Below, piece by piece: positions 8,363-16,347 of a stretch of 64,000 nucleotides of DNA. The number at the start of each line of letters is the position of its first letter. The first letter of the stretch is position 1. Below the pieces are notes generated by a model that worked only from the letters and a program-made list of their open reading frames with translations, did not search any database and was not told where the DNA came from. This DNA comes from Acidobacteriaceae bacterium KBS 146 (GTDB lineage Bacteria > Acidobacteriota > Terriglobia > Terriglobales > Acidobacteriaceae). Both the position numbers and the translations under genes were made by a program. The stretch is taken from positions 1,054,001 through 1,118,000 of the forward strand of contig JHVA01000001.1 in the NCBI GenBank assembly GCA_000688615.1. The letters are read 5' to 3'.

Positions 8363-9226
8363 GTGAAGTATGGATTTTTGGCTGCTCTTTTCCTCATTCC
8401 AGGGGCATGGTATGGAGTGAGGTCTTGCTACGTAGCTCAGGCTCAGACACCTGCCGCGCAAACCCGTCAAACACGGCCCCAAGCCTATCCCGATCGCCCC
8501 AAGGCTCCCCAACAGGTCCTGGATCGCGGTAAGGCTACCTACGGTGTAAGTTGCGCTTTTTGTCATGGATCGGACGCCCTCGGGGGTGAGATCGGGCCCA
8601 ACCTGTTGCGTTCCAGCATCGTCATGCAGGACCAGTCGGGGGAGTTGATCGCTCCGATTGTTCACGGCGCTCGAGCTGACAAAGGCATGCCACGCATCGA
8701 TTTGACCGACGCTCAAATCACGGATGTCGCGGCCTGGCTCCACAGCATCCGGGTGGCTAGCCGTACTGACCCCAACGAAAACAACATCGACATCGTGCGA
8801 GGTGACGCCAAGGCAGGAGAAGCCTACTTTCAGAAGACTTGCGCCTCGTGTCACTCCGTAACAGGAGACCTGAAAGGTTTCGCGGCAAAGATGCCGACGC
8901 ACAAAGTATTGCAGCAGACCTGGCTTCTCCCCGACGGTGGCCGCGGCGGAGTTACAGCTTCACAGGTCCCCGGACTTCATGTCCCGCCGACAACTGTGAC
9001 TGTCACTTTGCCGACGGGCGAGAAGATCAATGGAGTCATGACAAGAATCGATGATTTTTATGTGGGCCTGAAGCAGGAGGATGGAACCAGCCGGGGATTC
9101 AGCCGCATGGGCAATGTACCCAAGGTTGAGATCCATGACTCTCTGGCAGCCCATCGAGAGCTTCTGCGGAAATATACCGACAAAGAAATCCATGATGTAA
9201 CCGCATACCTGGTGAGCCTTAAATGA
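8363..9226 (+). CDS. Di-haem cytochrome c with inserted beta-domain, partner of the PQQ dehydrogenase
   Basis: Electron acceptor of 287 residues for the quinoprotein encoded next to it. I start at GTG 8363: GGAGG lies nine bases upstream, and the hydrophobic anchor (YGFLAALFLIPGAWYGV) follows at once; the longer frame adds 37 unlikely residues. Haem 1 is CAFCH at 64-68 with axial Met in KGMPRI; haem 2 is CASCH at 160-164. Between haem 2 and the closing HDVTAYLVSLK helix is an insert at about 211-251 (VTVTLPTGEKINGVMTRIDDF...) that resembles an SH3/Sm-like barrel. The stop overlaps the next start by four bases (ATGA), implying translational coupling. It is a paralogue of 36538-37407. Confidence 0.88.
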   Translation: MKYGFLAALFLIPGAWYGVRSCYVAQAQTPAAQTRQTRPQAYPDRPKAPQQVLDRGKATYGVSCAFCHGSDALGGEIGPNLLRSSIVMQDQSGELIAPIVHGARADKGMPRIDLTDAQITDVAAWLHSIRVASRTDPNENNIDIVRGDAKAGEAYFQKTCASCHSVTGDLKGFAAKMPTHKVLQQTWLLPDGGRGGVTASQVPGLHVPPTTVTVTLPTGEKINGVMTRIDDFYVGLKQEDGTSRGFSRMGNVPKVEIHDSLAAHRELLRKYTDKEIHDVTAYLVSLK

Positions 9227-10884
9227 AAAGAGTTTTATTGCCTTTGCTTGCTGCCTTCGTCGGCTTGATGACGAGCGCTGCAGTCAGCCAGAGTTTAGAT
9301 CCTGCAGCTCTCCTGAAACCTGGCACGGATTCGTGGCCAACCTACTCCGGGGACTATTCCGGACGACGATATAGCCCTTTGAGCGCAATCAATCAGTCCA
9401 CCGTCAAGAATCTTTCTCTTGCGTGGGTATCGCGGCTGCAGACCGGACCTCAGAGCCCCCCCAACTTTCCTCCGACCATCGTCGCGGGCGAAGGCACTGC
9501 GGAATTCAACACACCGGCTCATATCAAGGGCTCCATCCTTCAAGTCGATGGGGTGCTATACGTCTCGACTCCAGATAATGCATGGGCGCTTGACGCGCGT
9601 GATGGACATGAGATCTGGCACTACTACTGGCGGACCAAGGGAGGCACTCACATTGGCAATCGTGGTATGGCAATGTGGAAGAACTGGGTCTACATGGAGA
9701 CTCCGGACAACTACCTGATCTGTCTCGACGCCAGGACGGGCAAGGAGAAGTGGCACAAGGAGATCGCAAGTTTTGATGAGCAGTACTTCTCCACCATGGC
9801 TCCCATCGTGGTGGGAGATCATCTCCTCGTCGGAACTGGCGATGATCTCGATGAACCTGGATTTCTACAGTCCTATGATCCCGAGACAGGAGATGTTCAG
9901 TGGAGGTTCTACACCGTACCGATGAAGCAGGGCGATCCCGGTCTGGACACATGGTTGAACCTTGATGCGGCGTCTCATGGTGGCGGGAATGTCTGGGTTC
10001 CAGGCTCCTATGATCCGGAGACCCACCTATATATCTTCGGCACCGGCAATCCCAGCGCGGCGTACACCTCGCAAAAGCGAGGGCCGGGAGCGAATCTTTA
10101 TACGTGTTCCATCATTGCAGTGAATGTCGATAGCGGAAAGATGGCCTGGTACTACCAGAACTCTCCTCATGACACTCATGATTATGATTCGGCGCAGACT
10201 CCTATCCTCATCGATGGAATGTTTAACGGGAAGATGAGGAAGCTCGTCCTCAACGGGGCTCGAAATGGCTACTACTTCACGCTCGACCGCCTTACCGGGG
10301 AACATCTTGTAACCGGCAAGCTGTCGAACACCGTCAACTGGGCAAAAAGTACGTACGACAAAAATGGGGCACCTGTTCGGATTCCAGAAAAAGACTTCGA
10401 TCTTGCAGGCGCGCTCGTATCGCCGGCAAACCAGGGAATCACCAACTGGATGCCACCGGCTTACAGTCCTGACAGCGGCTTGATGTACATCCCCACCACA
10501 GACAGCTACGCCATGTATTACCTCACAACCACGGACCCACGCGGATCCATGGGATTGGGAGGGAAAGACGAGCAGAGCCTTGGCAGTATGGGCAGCTATA
10601 TCACAGCCATCGACTACAAGACTGGCAAGATCGCGTGGCAACACCGCTTCTCGGGCATTGCGAACTACGGAGTTCAACCGGGCCTGCTGACGACGGGCGG
10701 CAAACTGCTGTTCGCTGGAGATCCCGGCGGCAACCTGGTGGCGTATGACGTCGCTAACGGAAATCCGATGTGGCATGCACGTATCGGCGTCAGTAATGCT
10801 CCTGAGACCTACATGCTGGATGGACACCAATACATCCTTGTAGGTGCGGGCGATTCCGTGTATGCATTCCGCCTAAATCAGTAA
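9223..10884 (+). CDS. PQQ-dependent quinoprotein dehydrogenase (module A)
   Basis: Periplasmic eight-bladed propeller enzyme of 553 residues, expected to oxidise an alcohol, polyol or sugar with pyrroloquinoline quinone and pass electrons to the cytochrome encoded upstream. Signal peptide 1-22 (AAVSQ). The family opening GRRYSPLSAINQSTVKNLSLAW is followed by repeated tryptophan-docking blades (VDGVLYVSTPDNAWALDA, LDARTGKEKWHKE, YDPETGDVQWRFY). The likely catalytic aspartate is in HDYD at 319-322. The vicinal Cys-Cys pair typical of methanol dehydrogenases is absent, and there is no fused haem. Closest relative in the window is 34853-36541. No PQQ biosynthesis genes are present here. Substrate unknown. 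Confidence 0.9.
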   Translation: MKRVLLPLLAAFVGLMTSAAVSQSLDPAALLKPGTDSWPTYSGDYSGRRYSPLSAINQSTVKNLSLAWVSRLQTGPQSPPNFPPTIVAGEGTAEFNTPAHIKGSILQVDGVLYVSTPDNAWALDARDGHEIWHYYWRTKGGTHIGNRGMAMWKNWVYMETPDNYLICLDARTGKEKWHKEIASFDEQYFSTMAPIVVGDHLLVGTGDDLDEPGFLQSYDPETGDVQWRFYTVPMKQGDPGLDTWLNLDAASHGGGNVWVPGSYDPETHLYIFGTGNPSAAYTSQKRGPGANLYTCSIIAVNVDSGKMAWYYQNSPHDTHDYDSAQTPILIDGMFNGKMRKLVLNGARNGYYFTLDRLTGEHLVTGKLSNTVNWAKSTYDKNGAPVRIPEKDFDLAGALVSPANQGITNWMPPAYSPDSGLMYIPTTDSYAMYYLTTTDPRGSMGLGGKDEQSLGSMGSYITAIDYKTGKIAWQHRFSGIANYGVQPGLLTTGGKLLFAGDPGGNLVAYDVANGNPMWHARIGVSNAPETYMLDGHQYILVGAGDSVYAFRLNQ

Positions 10885-10961
10885 CTGAGAAGACAGGGCT
10901 GTCAGTTTCAACTCGCTTCCCTGCCCTAAGTAAGAGAATTCACATCGAGGAAAAAGTACCG

Positions 10962-12209
10962 ATGAAACTGCAAATGCGATCCCGGCTCAGCGCCATGATG
11001 TTTCTCGAGTACTTTATCTGGGGGGCATGGTACGTCACTCTGGGGACGTGGCTCTCAACCTCGCTGCGTTTCAGTGGCCAACAGATTGGATTGGCTGCCG
11101 GGACCACCGCGGTCGGAGCCATTCTGGCGCCGTTTCTCGTGGGAGTCATTGCTGATCGACTTTTCGACACACAGAAGGTGCTCGCTTTTCTCCATGTTGT
11201 CGGAGCCATCCTGCTCTTCGCTGCTTCTTCTCAAACTTCCTTCGGTGCTTTCTATGCTCTGATGCTTCTCTACTGTCTCTGCTTTATGCCTACGTTGGCA
11301 CTTACGAATTCACTCGCGTTTCGGCAAATGGACGATCCAAAGCAGGAGTTCGGAGCCATTCGGGTGCTCGGCTCAATCGGCTGGATTGTCGCTGGTCTGA
11401 TTATCGGCTCTCTGAAACTGGAGGCGTCGGCGATCGCGATGCGTCTGGCTGCAGTTGCGTCGATGATTCTGGGACTTTATTGCCTGACGTTGCCAGCTAC
11501 GCCTCCGCTTGGAAATCGTAGCGACCGCTTTTCCATGAAAAGCATCTTCCCTCGCGAAGCTGTTTCCTTGCTCAAAGAACGGTCGATGTTAATTTTCGTG
11601 TTGGCATCATTCTTTATCTGTATTCCACTGCAGTTCTATTACGCGTTCACGAATCTTTTTCTCAACCAGGTAGGCGTGCAGAATGCCGCCGGAAAAATGA
11701 CCGGCGGCCAGATGTCCGAGCTCTTTTGCATGATCCTGATTCCCTGGTTCTTTCGGCGCTTGGGGGTCAAGTACATGCTGGTTGCGGGCATGGGAGCATG
11801 GGTCCTTCGTTACCTGTTGTTTGCCTACGGGAATGCCACCGATGCAATGTGGATGTTTTGGGGAGGAATCTTACTGCATGGCATCTGCTATGACTTCTTC
11901 TTCGTGACGGGGCAGATCTATATCGACCGAAAAGCTGATGCCGGATTCCGTGCGGCTGCACAGGGACTCATCACTTTTATTACATATGGGTTAGGCATGT
12001 TCGTTGGCTCCTGGCTCTCAGGTTTCGTGGTCGAGCATTACACCCTGGCGGCGGCACAGGGCACGGTCACCTACAACTGGAAAGCAATCTGGCTTTTTTC
12101 AACTATCGTTTCTGCTCTCGTTCTACTCTTCTTTCTCTTTACCTTTTCAGAAAATGAGACCTCTCATCGCGTGTCAGAACGGAGCGAGCTCAAAAATGCG
12201 GTTCCGTAA
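10962..12209 (+). CDS. MFS transporter, nucleoside:H+ symporter (NHS) type
   Basis: A 415-residue inner-membrane permease with about 12 hydrophobic segments. The N-terminus (RLSAMMFLEYFIWGAWYVTLG, GQQIGLAAGTTAVGAILAPFLVG) is characteristic of the NupG/XapB-like NHS family. The segment LALTNSLAFRQMDDP followed by EFGAIRVLGSIGWI is also typical. It begins 77 bases after the PQQ dehydrogenase, so it may import the oxidised product or a related compound rather than nucleosides; the family in such bacteria is often found with sugar genes, so the substrate is open. A GAGG about 11 bases before the ATG could be the ribosome-binding site. Confidence 0.85.
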   Translation: MKLQMRSRLSAMMFLEYFIWGAWYVTLGTWLSTSLRFSGQQIGLAAGTTAVGAILAPFLVGVIADRLFDTQKVLAFLHVVGAILLFAASSQTSFGAFYALMLLYCLCFMPTLALTNSLAFRQMDDPKQEFGAIRVLGSIGWIVAGLIIGSLKLEASAIAMRLAAVASMILGLYCLTLPATPPLGNRSDRFSMKSIFPREAVSLLKERSMLIFVLASFFICIPLQFYYAFTNLFLNQVGVQNAAGKMTGGQMSELFCMILIPWFFRRLGVKYMLVAGMGAWVLRYLLFAYGNATDAMWMFWGGILLHGICYDFFFVTGQIYIDRKADAGFRAAAQGLITFITYGLGMFVGSWLSGFVVEHYTLAAAQGTVTYNWKAIWLFSTIVSALVLLFFLFTFSENETSHRVSERSELKNAVP

Positions 12210-12324
12210 CCGGTATATCTATCTGCAAGCGTGTCATTGATAGATACCCTATGCTGGCCCCTTTGCGTCTGATGAGTATCGGGGCACCGCGGCAAACGAT
12301 GGTGCGTCCCCAACGTCCCTTGCG

Positions 12325-14829
12325 ATGGTCTCCCCTCCATCCAACCCGCAAAACATCGACCTTTCGGACTCTGCTGAAAGCGTCACCAGAAGTCCGATTC
12401 CACCCTTTCTGCATCGCATCGGCCTGCACGAACGCGAGTTTGTAGTCTTCGACAATGGCTGGCGTGGCTGGTCTTACACGTATCGCGAGCTCGCCGGTAT
12501 GGCTGACAATCTCGCGCTCCATCTTCATGCCCACGGTCTGCAGAAGGGAGACCGTGTCATGATCTGCTCGGAAAATCGTCCCGGCTACGTTGCCGCGCTT
12601 TGGGCTTGCCTTGTGAATGGCATCGTTATCGTTCCACTCGAGTTGCAGTCATCCGCCGCGTTGGCGCAGCGTATCGAGACACAGGTAAATCCGCGCGCAT
12701 TGCTCCTAGGCGATCGCGCTCCCAAGATCGAACCAGGACCACATATCGCCATCTTTTATCTAAAGGAACTGGAGGCAACTTCCCCAGTAAATTCTTTTCC
12801 ACCTGCAGCGATTCGTCAGGATGATACAGCAGAACTCATCTTCACTTCCGGGACGACAGCCGAGCCGAAAGGTGTCATTATGACGAATCGGAACCTGTCT
12901 GCCTGCCTTCAGCCCATCGAGTCACAGCTAGCGCCTTATCGTCGTTACCTTCGCTACTTCGCTCCCCTTCGCATCCTCGATCTCTTGCCCATGAGCCATC
13001 TTTTTGGTCAAGTAATGACGCTTTTCGTTATACCTATCCTTCCTGGCTCTGTTGTCTTTACGGAAAGTACCAATCCAGAACAGATCGTGAGCCAGATTTC
13101 GACAAGAAAGATATGTGCGCTGATCTCTGTTCCCCGAATTCTGGAATTGCTTCGCACATACCTTCTGCATCGCTTCCCAGAGACAAAGGAAGCTCCGAAG
13201 CAAACTGGCTCCTGGAAAAAACGCTGGTGGCGTTATCGTACCGTTCATCGGCTTTTCGGTTGGAGATTCTGTTGTTTGGTTGTCGGTGGCGCGGCTTTGT
13301 CTCCGGAGATAGAGCAATTCTGGTCCGGCCTCGGCTTTGTCGTCACACAAGGCTATGGCTTAACGGAAACTGCCCCCATCGTTAGTTTCGATAACCCCTT
13401 TCACGCGCAACGAGGCACGGTCGGGAAACCGATCGCGGGCCTTGAGATCAAGCTCGCGCCCGATGGAGAGATTCTCGTACGAGGCGATAATGTTACTCCG
13501 GGTTACTATCAACTTCCTTCCGAGACCGCCGCAGCATTCGAGGATGGATGGCTTCGCACCGGTGATCTTGGCCGCCTCGATGCAAACGGCAATCTGGTGA
13601 TCCTGGGGCGCAAGAAAGATTTGATCGTGTCTGCAGACGGACGAAACATTTTCCCCGAAGATGTGGAACGTGTCCTGAACAAAATCGATGGCGTAGTTGA
13701 GTCGGCCATCGTCGGCAAAGACGGCGTCCACGCCGTTTTGGTTTTGAAATCCGGCGCTGGCGCGGAAGAGATTATCCAACAAGCCAACGTAGAGCTCGAG
13801 TCACATCAGAGAATCCGTTCCTACTCGATATGGACACAGGAAGCTCTACCTCGTACTACCTCAACGCAAAAGCTTCGTCGCGCTAAAATTCTGGATGATC
13901 TGAAGATAGGAAATCCACCTGAAGTTAGATCTCCGACTACGGTTACAGATCTGCTGAAACGATATGCACCCGGGCGAACGATCTCATCTGACACAACACT
14001 CGAACAGTTAGGACTAAGTTCTCTGGATCGAGTTGATCTCATGCTCGAGATGGAAGAGAAGCTCAATATTTCAATCGACGACGGTACCCTTTCCTCTCAG
14101 ACCAGCGTTTCCAACCTCTCAAGGCCTTCCGCCGCGTCGAAATCCATTCCTGAACCTGCATATAGCAGGCGATGGTTTGCCCGTCTTCTTAGACGAATAT
14201 TACTGCCCGTGATTTTTTTACCGCTTACGCGACTCTTTGCGCGTGTCACCGTCTCGGGACGTAGTCATCTCACGGCAATCGAAACCCCGGTCATCTTCGC
14301 AGCCAATCACCAGAGCTATATCGATGCCGCCGTAATTCTTCTAAGCCTTCCGAATCGGTGGAGATATAGGATTGCACCAGCGGCATCGATGGATTTTTTT
14401 GATCCTTACTTCTCCCCGCATCTCTACTCGATCTTCAAGCGACTCGGGAAAAGCCTTTTGTATCGATTCGTCACTCTTCTTTTCAATGCTTTTCCCCTCT
14501 CCCAACTGGAAACGGGAACGCGCCGGACATTGCGCTACATCGGGGAATTGGTTGAGGAAGGGTGGTCGATTCTCATCTTCCCGGAAGGCCATCGCACCTC
14601 AACTGGAGCCATTGAGTCGTTCTATCCTGGAGTCGCGATGATCGCCCTGCAGATGGGACTTCCTGTTGTTCCAGTACGACTCGTCGGAGTTGACAGAGTA
14701 TGGCATCGTGACGCAAAACTACCACATCGCGGAAGAGTGGAAGTAAGATTCGGTGCTCCTTTGATTTTGAAAGGAAAAGACTATAAAACTATCGCTCGCC
14801 AGGTGGAAGAAGCTGTTCGCAATCTATAA
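12325..14829 (+). CDS. Fused acyl-adenylating enzyme, acyl carrier and PlsC-type acyltransferase
   Basis: One 834-residue protein holding three activities. Residues 30-520 are an AMP-forming acyl-CoA/acyl-ACP synthetase: P-loop LIFTSGTTAEPKG at 171-183, YGLTET at 344-349, RTGDLG at 411-416 and the C-terminal catalytic Lys in STQKLRR (about 516). Residues 535-600 look like a carrier-protein domain with a phosphopantetheine site in LGLSSLDRVDL (about 562-572). Residues 615-834 are a lysophosphatidate-type acyltransferase with H662-X4-D667 (NHQSYID) and FPEGHRTSTG at 752-761. It likely activates a fatty acid, holds it on its own carrier and transfers it to a lysophospholipid or other acceptor at the membrane. 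No strong Shine-Dalgarno marks the start. Confidence 0.88.
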   Translation: MVSPPSNPQNIDLSDSAESVTRSPIPPFLHRIGLHEREFVVFDNGWRGWSYTYRELAGMADNLALHLHAHGLQKGDRVMICSENRPGYVAALWACLVNGIVIVPLELQSSAALAQRIETQVNPRALLLGDRAPKIEPGPHIAIFYLKELEATSPVNSFPPAAIRQDDTAELIFTSGTTAEPKGVIMTNRNLSACLQPIESQLAPYRRYLRYFAPLRILDLLPMSHLFGQVMTLFVIPILPGSVVFTESTNPEQIVSQISTRKICALISVPRILELLRTYLLHRFPETKEAPKQTGSWKKRWWRYRTVHRLFGWRFCCLVVGGAALSPEIEQFWSGLGFVVTQGYGLTETAPIVSFDNPFHAQRGTVGKPIAGLEIKLAPDGEILVRGDNVTPGYYQLPSETAAAFEDGWLRTGDLGRLDANGNLVILGRKKDLIVSADGRNIFPEDVERVLNKIDGVVESAIVGKDGVHAVLVLKSGAGAEEIIQQANVELESHQRIRSYSIWTQEALPRTTSTQKLRRAKILDDLKIGNPPEVRSPTTVTDLLKRYAPGRTISSDTTLEQLGLSSLDRVDLMLEMEEKLNISIDDGTLSSQTSVSNLSRPSAASKSIPEPAYSRRWFARLLRRILLPVIFLPLTRLFARVTVSGRSHLTAIETPVIFAANHQSYIDAAVILLSLPNRWRYRIAPAASMDFFDPYFSPHLYSIFKRLGKSLLYRFVTLLFNAFPLSQLETGTRRTLRYIGELVEEGWSILIFPEGHRTSTGAIESFYPGVAMIALQMGLPVVPVRLVGVDRVWHRDAKLPHRGRVEVRFGAPLILKGKDYKTIARQVEEAVRNL

Positions 14830-14921
14830 CCACAAAATCCAGATAGTCTCCGAAAATTTGTTTCGTAAAATGAGCAGAAACGAGTCTACCGATTGCCAAT
14901 CTGATAAGCTTGTTACAACCT

Positions 14922-14983
14922 TAAGGCGATGGGGTTCCGCCTTAACCGCCAGCTCGTTGTGAGGCTGTGCTGATGACTCCTAC
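14922..14983 (+). promoter_or_regulatory. Fluoride (crcB-type) riboswitch aptamer
   Basis: The segment GGCGATGGGGTTCCGCC, then TTAACCGCC, a variable stem, and finally TGATGACTCCTAC matches the conserved core of the crcB/fluoride riboswitch closely, including the invariant GGCGATGG, AACCGCC and GATGACTCCTAC elements. It ends 17 bases before a CLC-F-type fluoride transporter gene, the classic target of this riboswitch. Called by eye; a covariance-model search would settle it. Confidence 0.9.
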
Positions 14984-14996
14984 ATCTTGTAGGAGG
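14976..14996 (+). promoter_or_regulatory. Ribosome-binding-site sequestering hairpin (riboswitch expression platform)
   Basis: CTCCTAC (14977-14983), the last conserved bases of the fluoride aptamer, is perfectly complementary to GTAGGAG (14989-14995), which contains the Shine-Dalgarno AGGAGG (14991-14996). The two arms are separated by five bases. The aptamer fold and the hairpin share CTCCTAC, so they should exclude one another: fluoride would free the ribosome-binding site. The switch is therefore probably translational. No U-tract follows, which argues against a transcription terminator. Confidence 0.8.
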
Positions 14997-15000
14997 TCGT

Positions 15001-16308
15001 TTGTCTAAAATTCGTTTTGGCAGTTTTTTCCAAGAACAATTTCATCTTCTGATTGATCTCGCGCGATGGATACCCATCGCCAGCATGGCTGGCGTTATGG
15101 CGGGTTCAGCATCGGCACTTCTGCTGGTCTCTCTTGATTTGGCCACCGATCTGCGCGAGGCTCATCGTTGGCTCATCCTTCTATTAGCGCCTGCCGGACT
15201 TCTTGTTGGCTACCTCTACAAGTGCTTTGGAAGTTCGGTCGAAGCTGGAAATAATCTGATCCTCGAAGAAGTCCACGATCCCAAGGCCGTCATCCCCGCG
15301 CGAATGACTCCTCTCATTTTGTTCGGAACATTCATTACCCACCTATTTGGTGGATCGGCCGGGAGAGAAGGCACGGCGATTCAGACCGGAGCCTCGCTCG
15401 CCGATCAACTTTCAAAACCACTTCACTTATCGCCGCGTGACCGACGCGTTCTTTTAATGTCCGGCATCAGCGCGGGATTCGCTTCTGTCTTCGGTACGCC
15501 TCTGGCAGGCTCTGTCTTCGGCATTGAGGTCCTAACGTTCGGCAAGCTTAGTTACGATGCTATTGCTCCCTGCTTCATCGCAGCCTTCATCGGAGATTTG
15601 GTTACGAAAGCCTGGGGTATTCATCACACCATCTTCACTATCTCTGAAGCTCCTCCACTCCGCATTGGTGGAATCGTCTCCTCCATCGTGGCCGGTATGA
15701 TCTTTGGTCTAGTGGCTATGGGGTTTGCAAAAATGACCCATACCGTCAGTCAAATCTCTCGAAGCCTGATACCTTCGGCACCCTTTCGTCCATTTTTTGG
15801 TGGCATCGTCGTAACCTTAGCCGTTTTACTGCTGGGAACCACGAAATATATTGGCCTGGGCATTCCTACGATCGTTGCGTCTTTTTACGAAAAGCTACCG
15901 CCCTATGACTTTGCCATCAAATCTATTCTTACCGCGCTCACGCTGGGAACCGGCTTCAAAGGTGGCGAAGTAACACCCTTGTTCTTTATAGGATCGACTT
16001 TGGGCAATGCTCTCTCCCGCATTCTTCCTCTGCCATCTTCCCTGCTCGCGGGTATGGGTTTTGTTGCCGTCTTTTCGGGAGCAGCAAATACTCCCATTGC
16101 ATCGACCTTAATGGCGGTCGAGTTGTTCGGCGCCGAAGCAGGAGCTTATGCAGGCATCGCCTGTGTCATCAGCTATTTATTTTCCGGCCACTCCGGCATT
16201 TACCACGCGCAACGAGTTGGCCGAAGCAAACACCTGCGCGCTACTGGAGAAGAGGGCCTTTCCCTTGCGCTTGTAGCAAAGGCGCGAGAGTCCGACACCT
16301 CACATTAG
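15001..16308 (+). CDS. eriC: CLC-F type fluoride/proton antiporter
   Basis: A 435-residue membrane protein of the CLC family that should export fluoride from the cytoplasm in exchange for protons. It starts at a TTG four bases after AGGAGG. The selectivity region that reads GSGIP in chloride CLCs is AGNNL here (82-86), with Asn in place of the chloride-coordinating Ser; the second motif is GREGT (121-125) rather than GREGP, with gating Glu123. Both changes are hallmarks of fluoride-specific CLC-F proteins. The fluoride riboswitch directly upstream independently supports the substrate. No C-terminal CBS domains are present. Expression is expected to rise with intracellular fluoride. Confidence 0.9.
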   Translation: MSKIRFGSFFQEQFHLLIDLARWIPIASMAGVMAGSASALLLVSLDLATDLREAHRWLILLLAPAGLLVGYLYKCFGSSVEAGNNLILEEVHDPKAVIPARMTPLILFGTFITHLFGGSAGREGTAIQTGASLADQLSKPLHLSPRDRRVLLMSGISAGFASVFGTPLAGSVFGIEVLTFGKLSYDAIAPCFIAAFIGDLVTKAWGIHHTIFTISEAPPLRIGGIVSSIVAGMIFGLVAMGFAKMTHTVSQISRSLIPSAPFRPFFGGIVVTLAVLLLGTTKYIGLGIPTIVASFYEKLPPYDFAIKSILTALTLGTGFKGGEVTPLFFIGSTLGNALSRILPLPSSLLAGMGFVAVFSGAANTPIASTLMAVELFGAEAGAYAGIACVISYLFSGHSGIYHAQRVGRSKHLRATGEEGLSLALVAKARESDTSH

Positions 16309-16347
16309 TAGATGTTTCATCCCTGCTTTAATGAGAAATGTTTTTGC

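Noticed and set aside
10027..10830. A 267-codon minus-strand open frame inside the PQQ dehydrogenase gene
   Set aside because: The sense strand encodes a complete quinoprotein; the antisense product has no signal, domain or start context.
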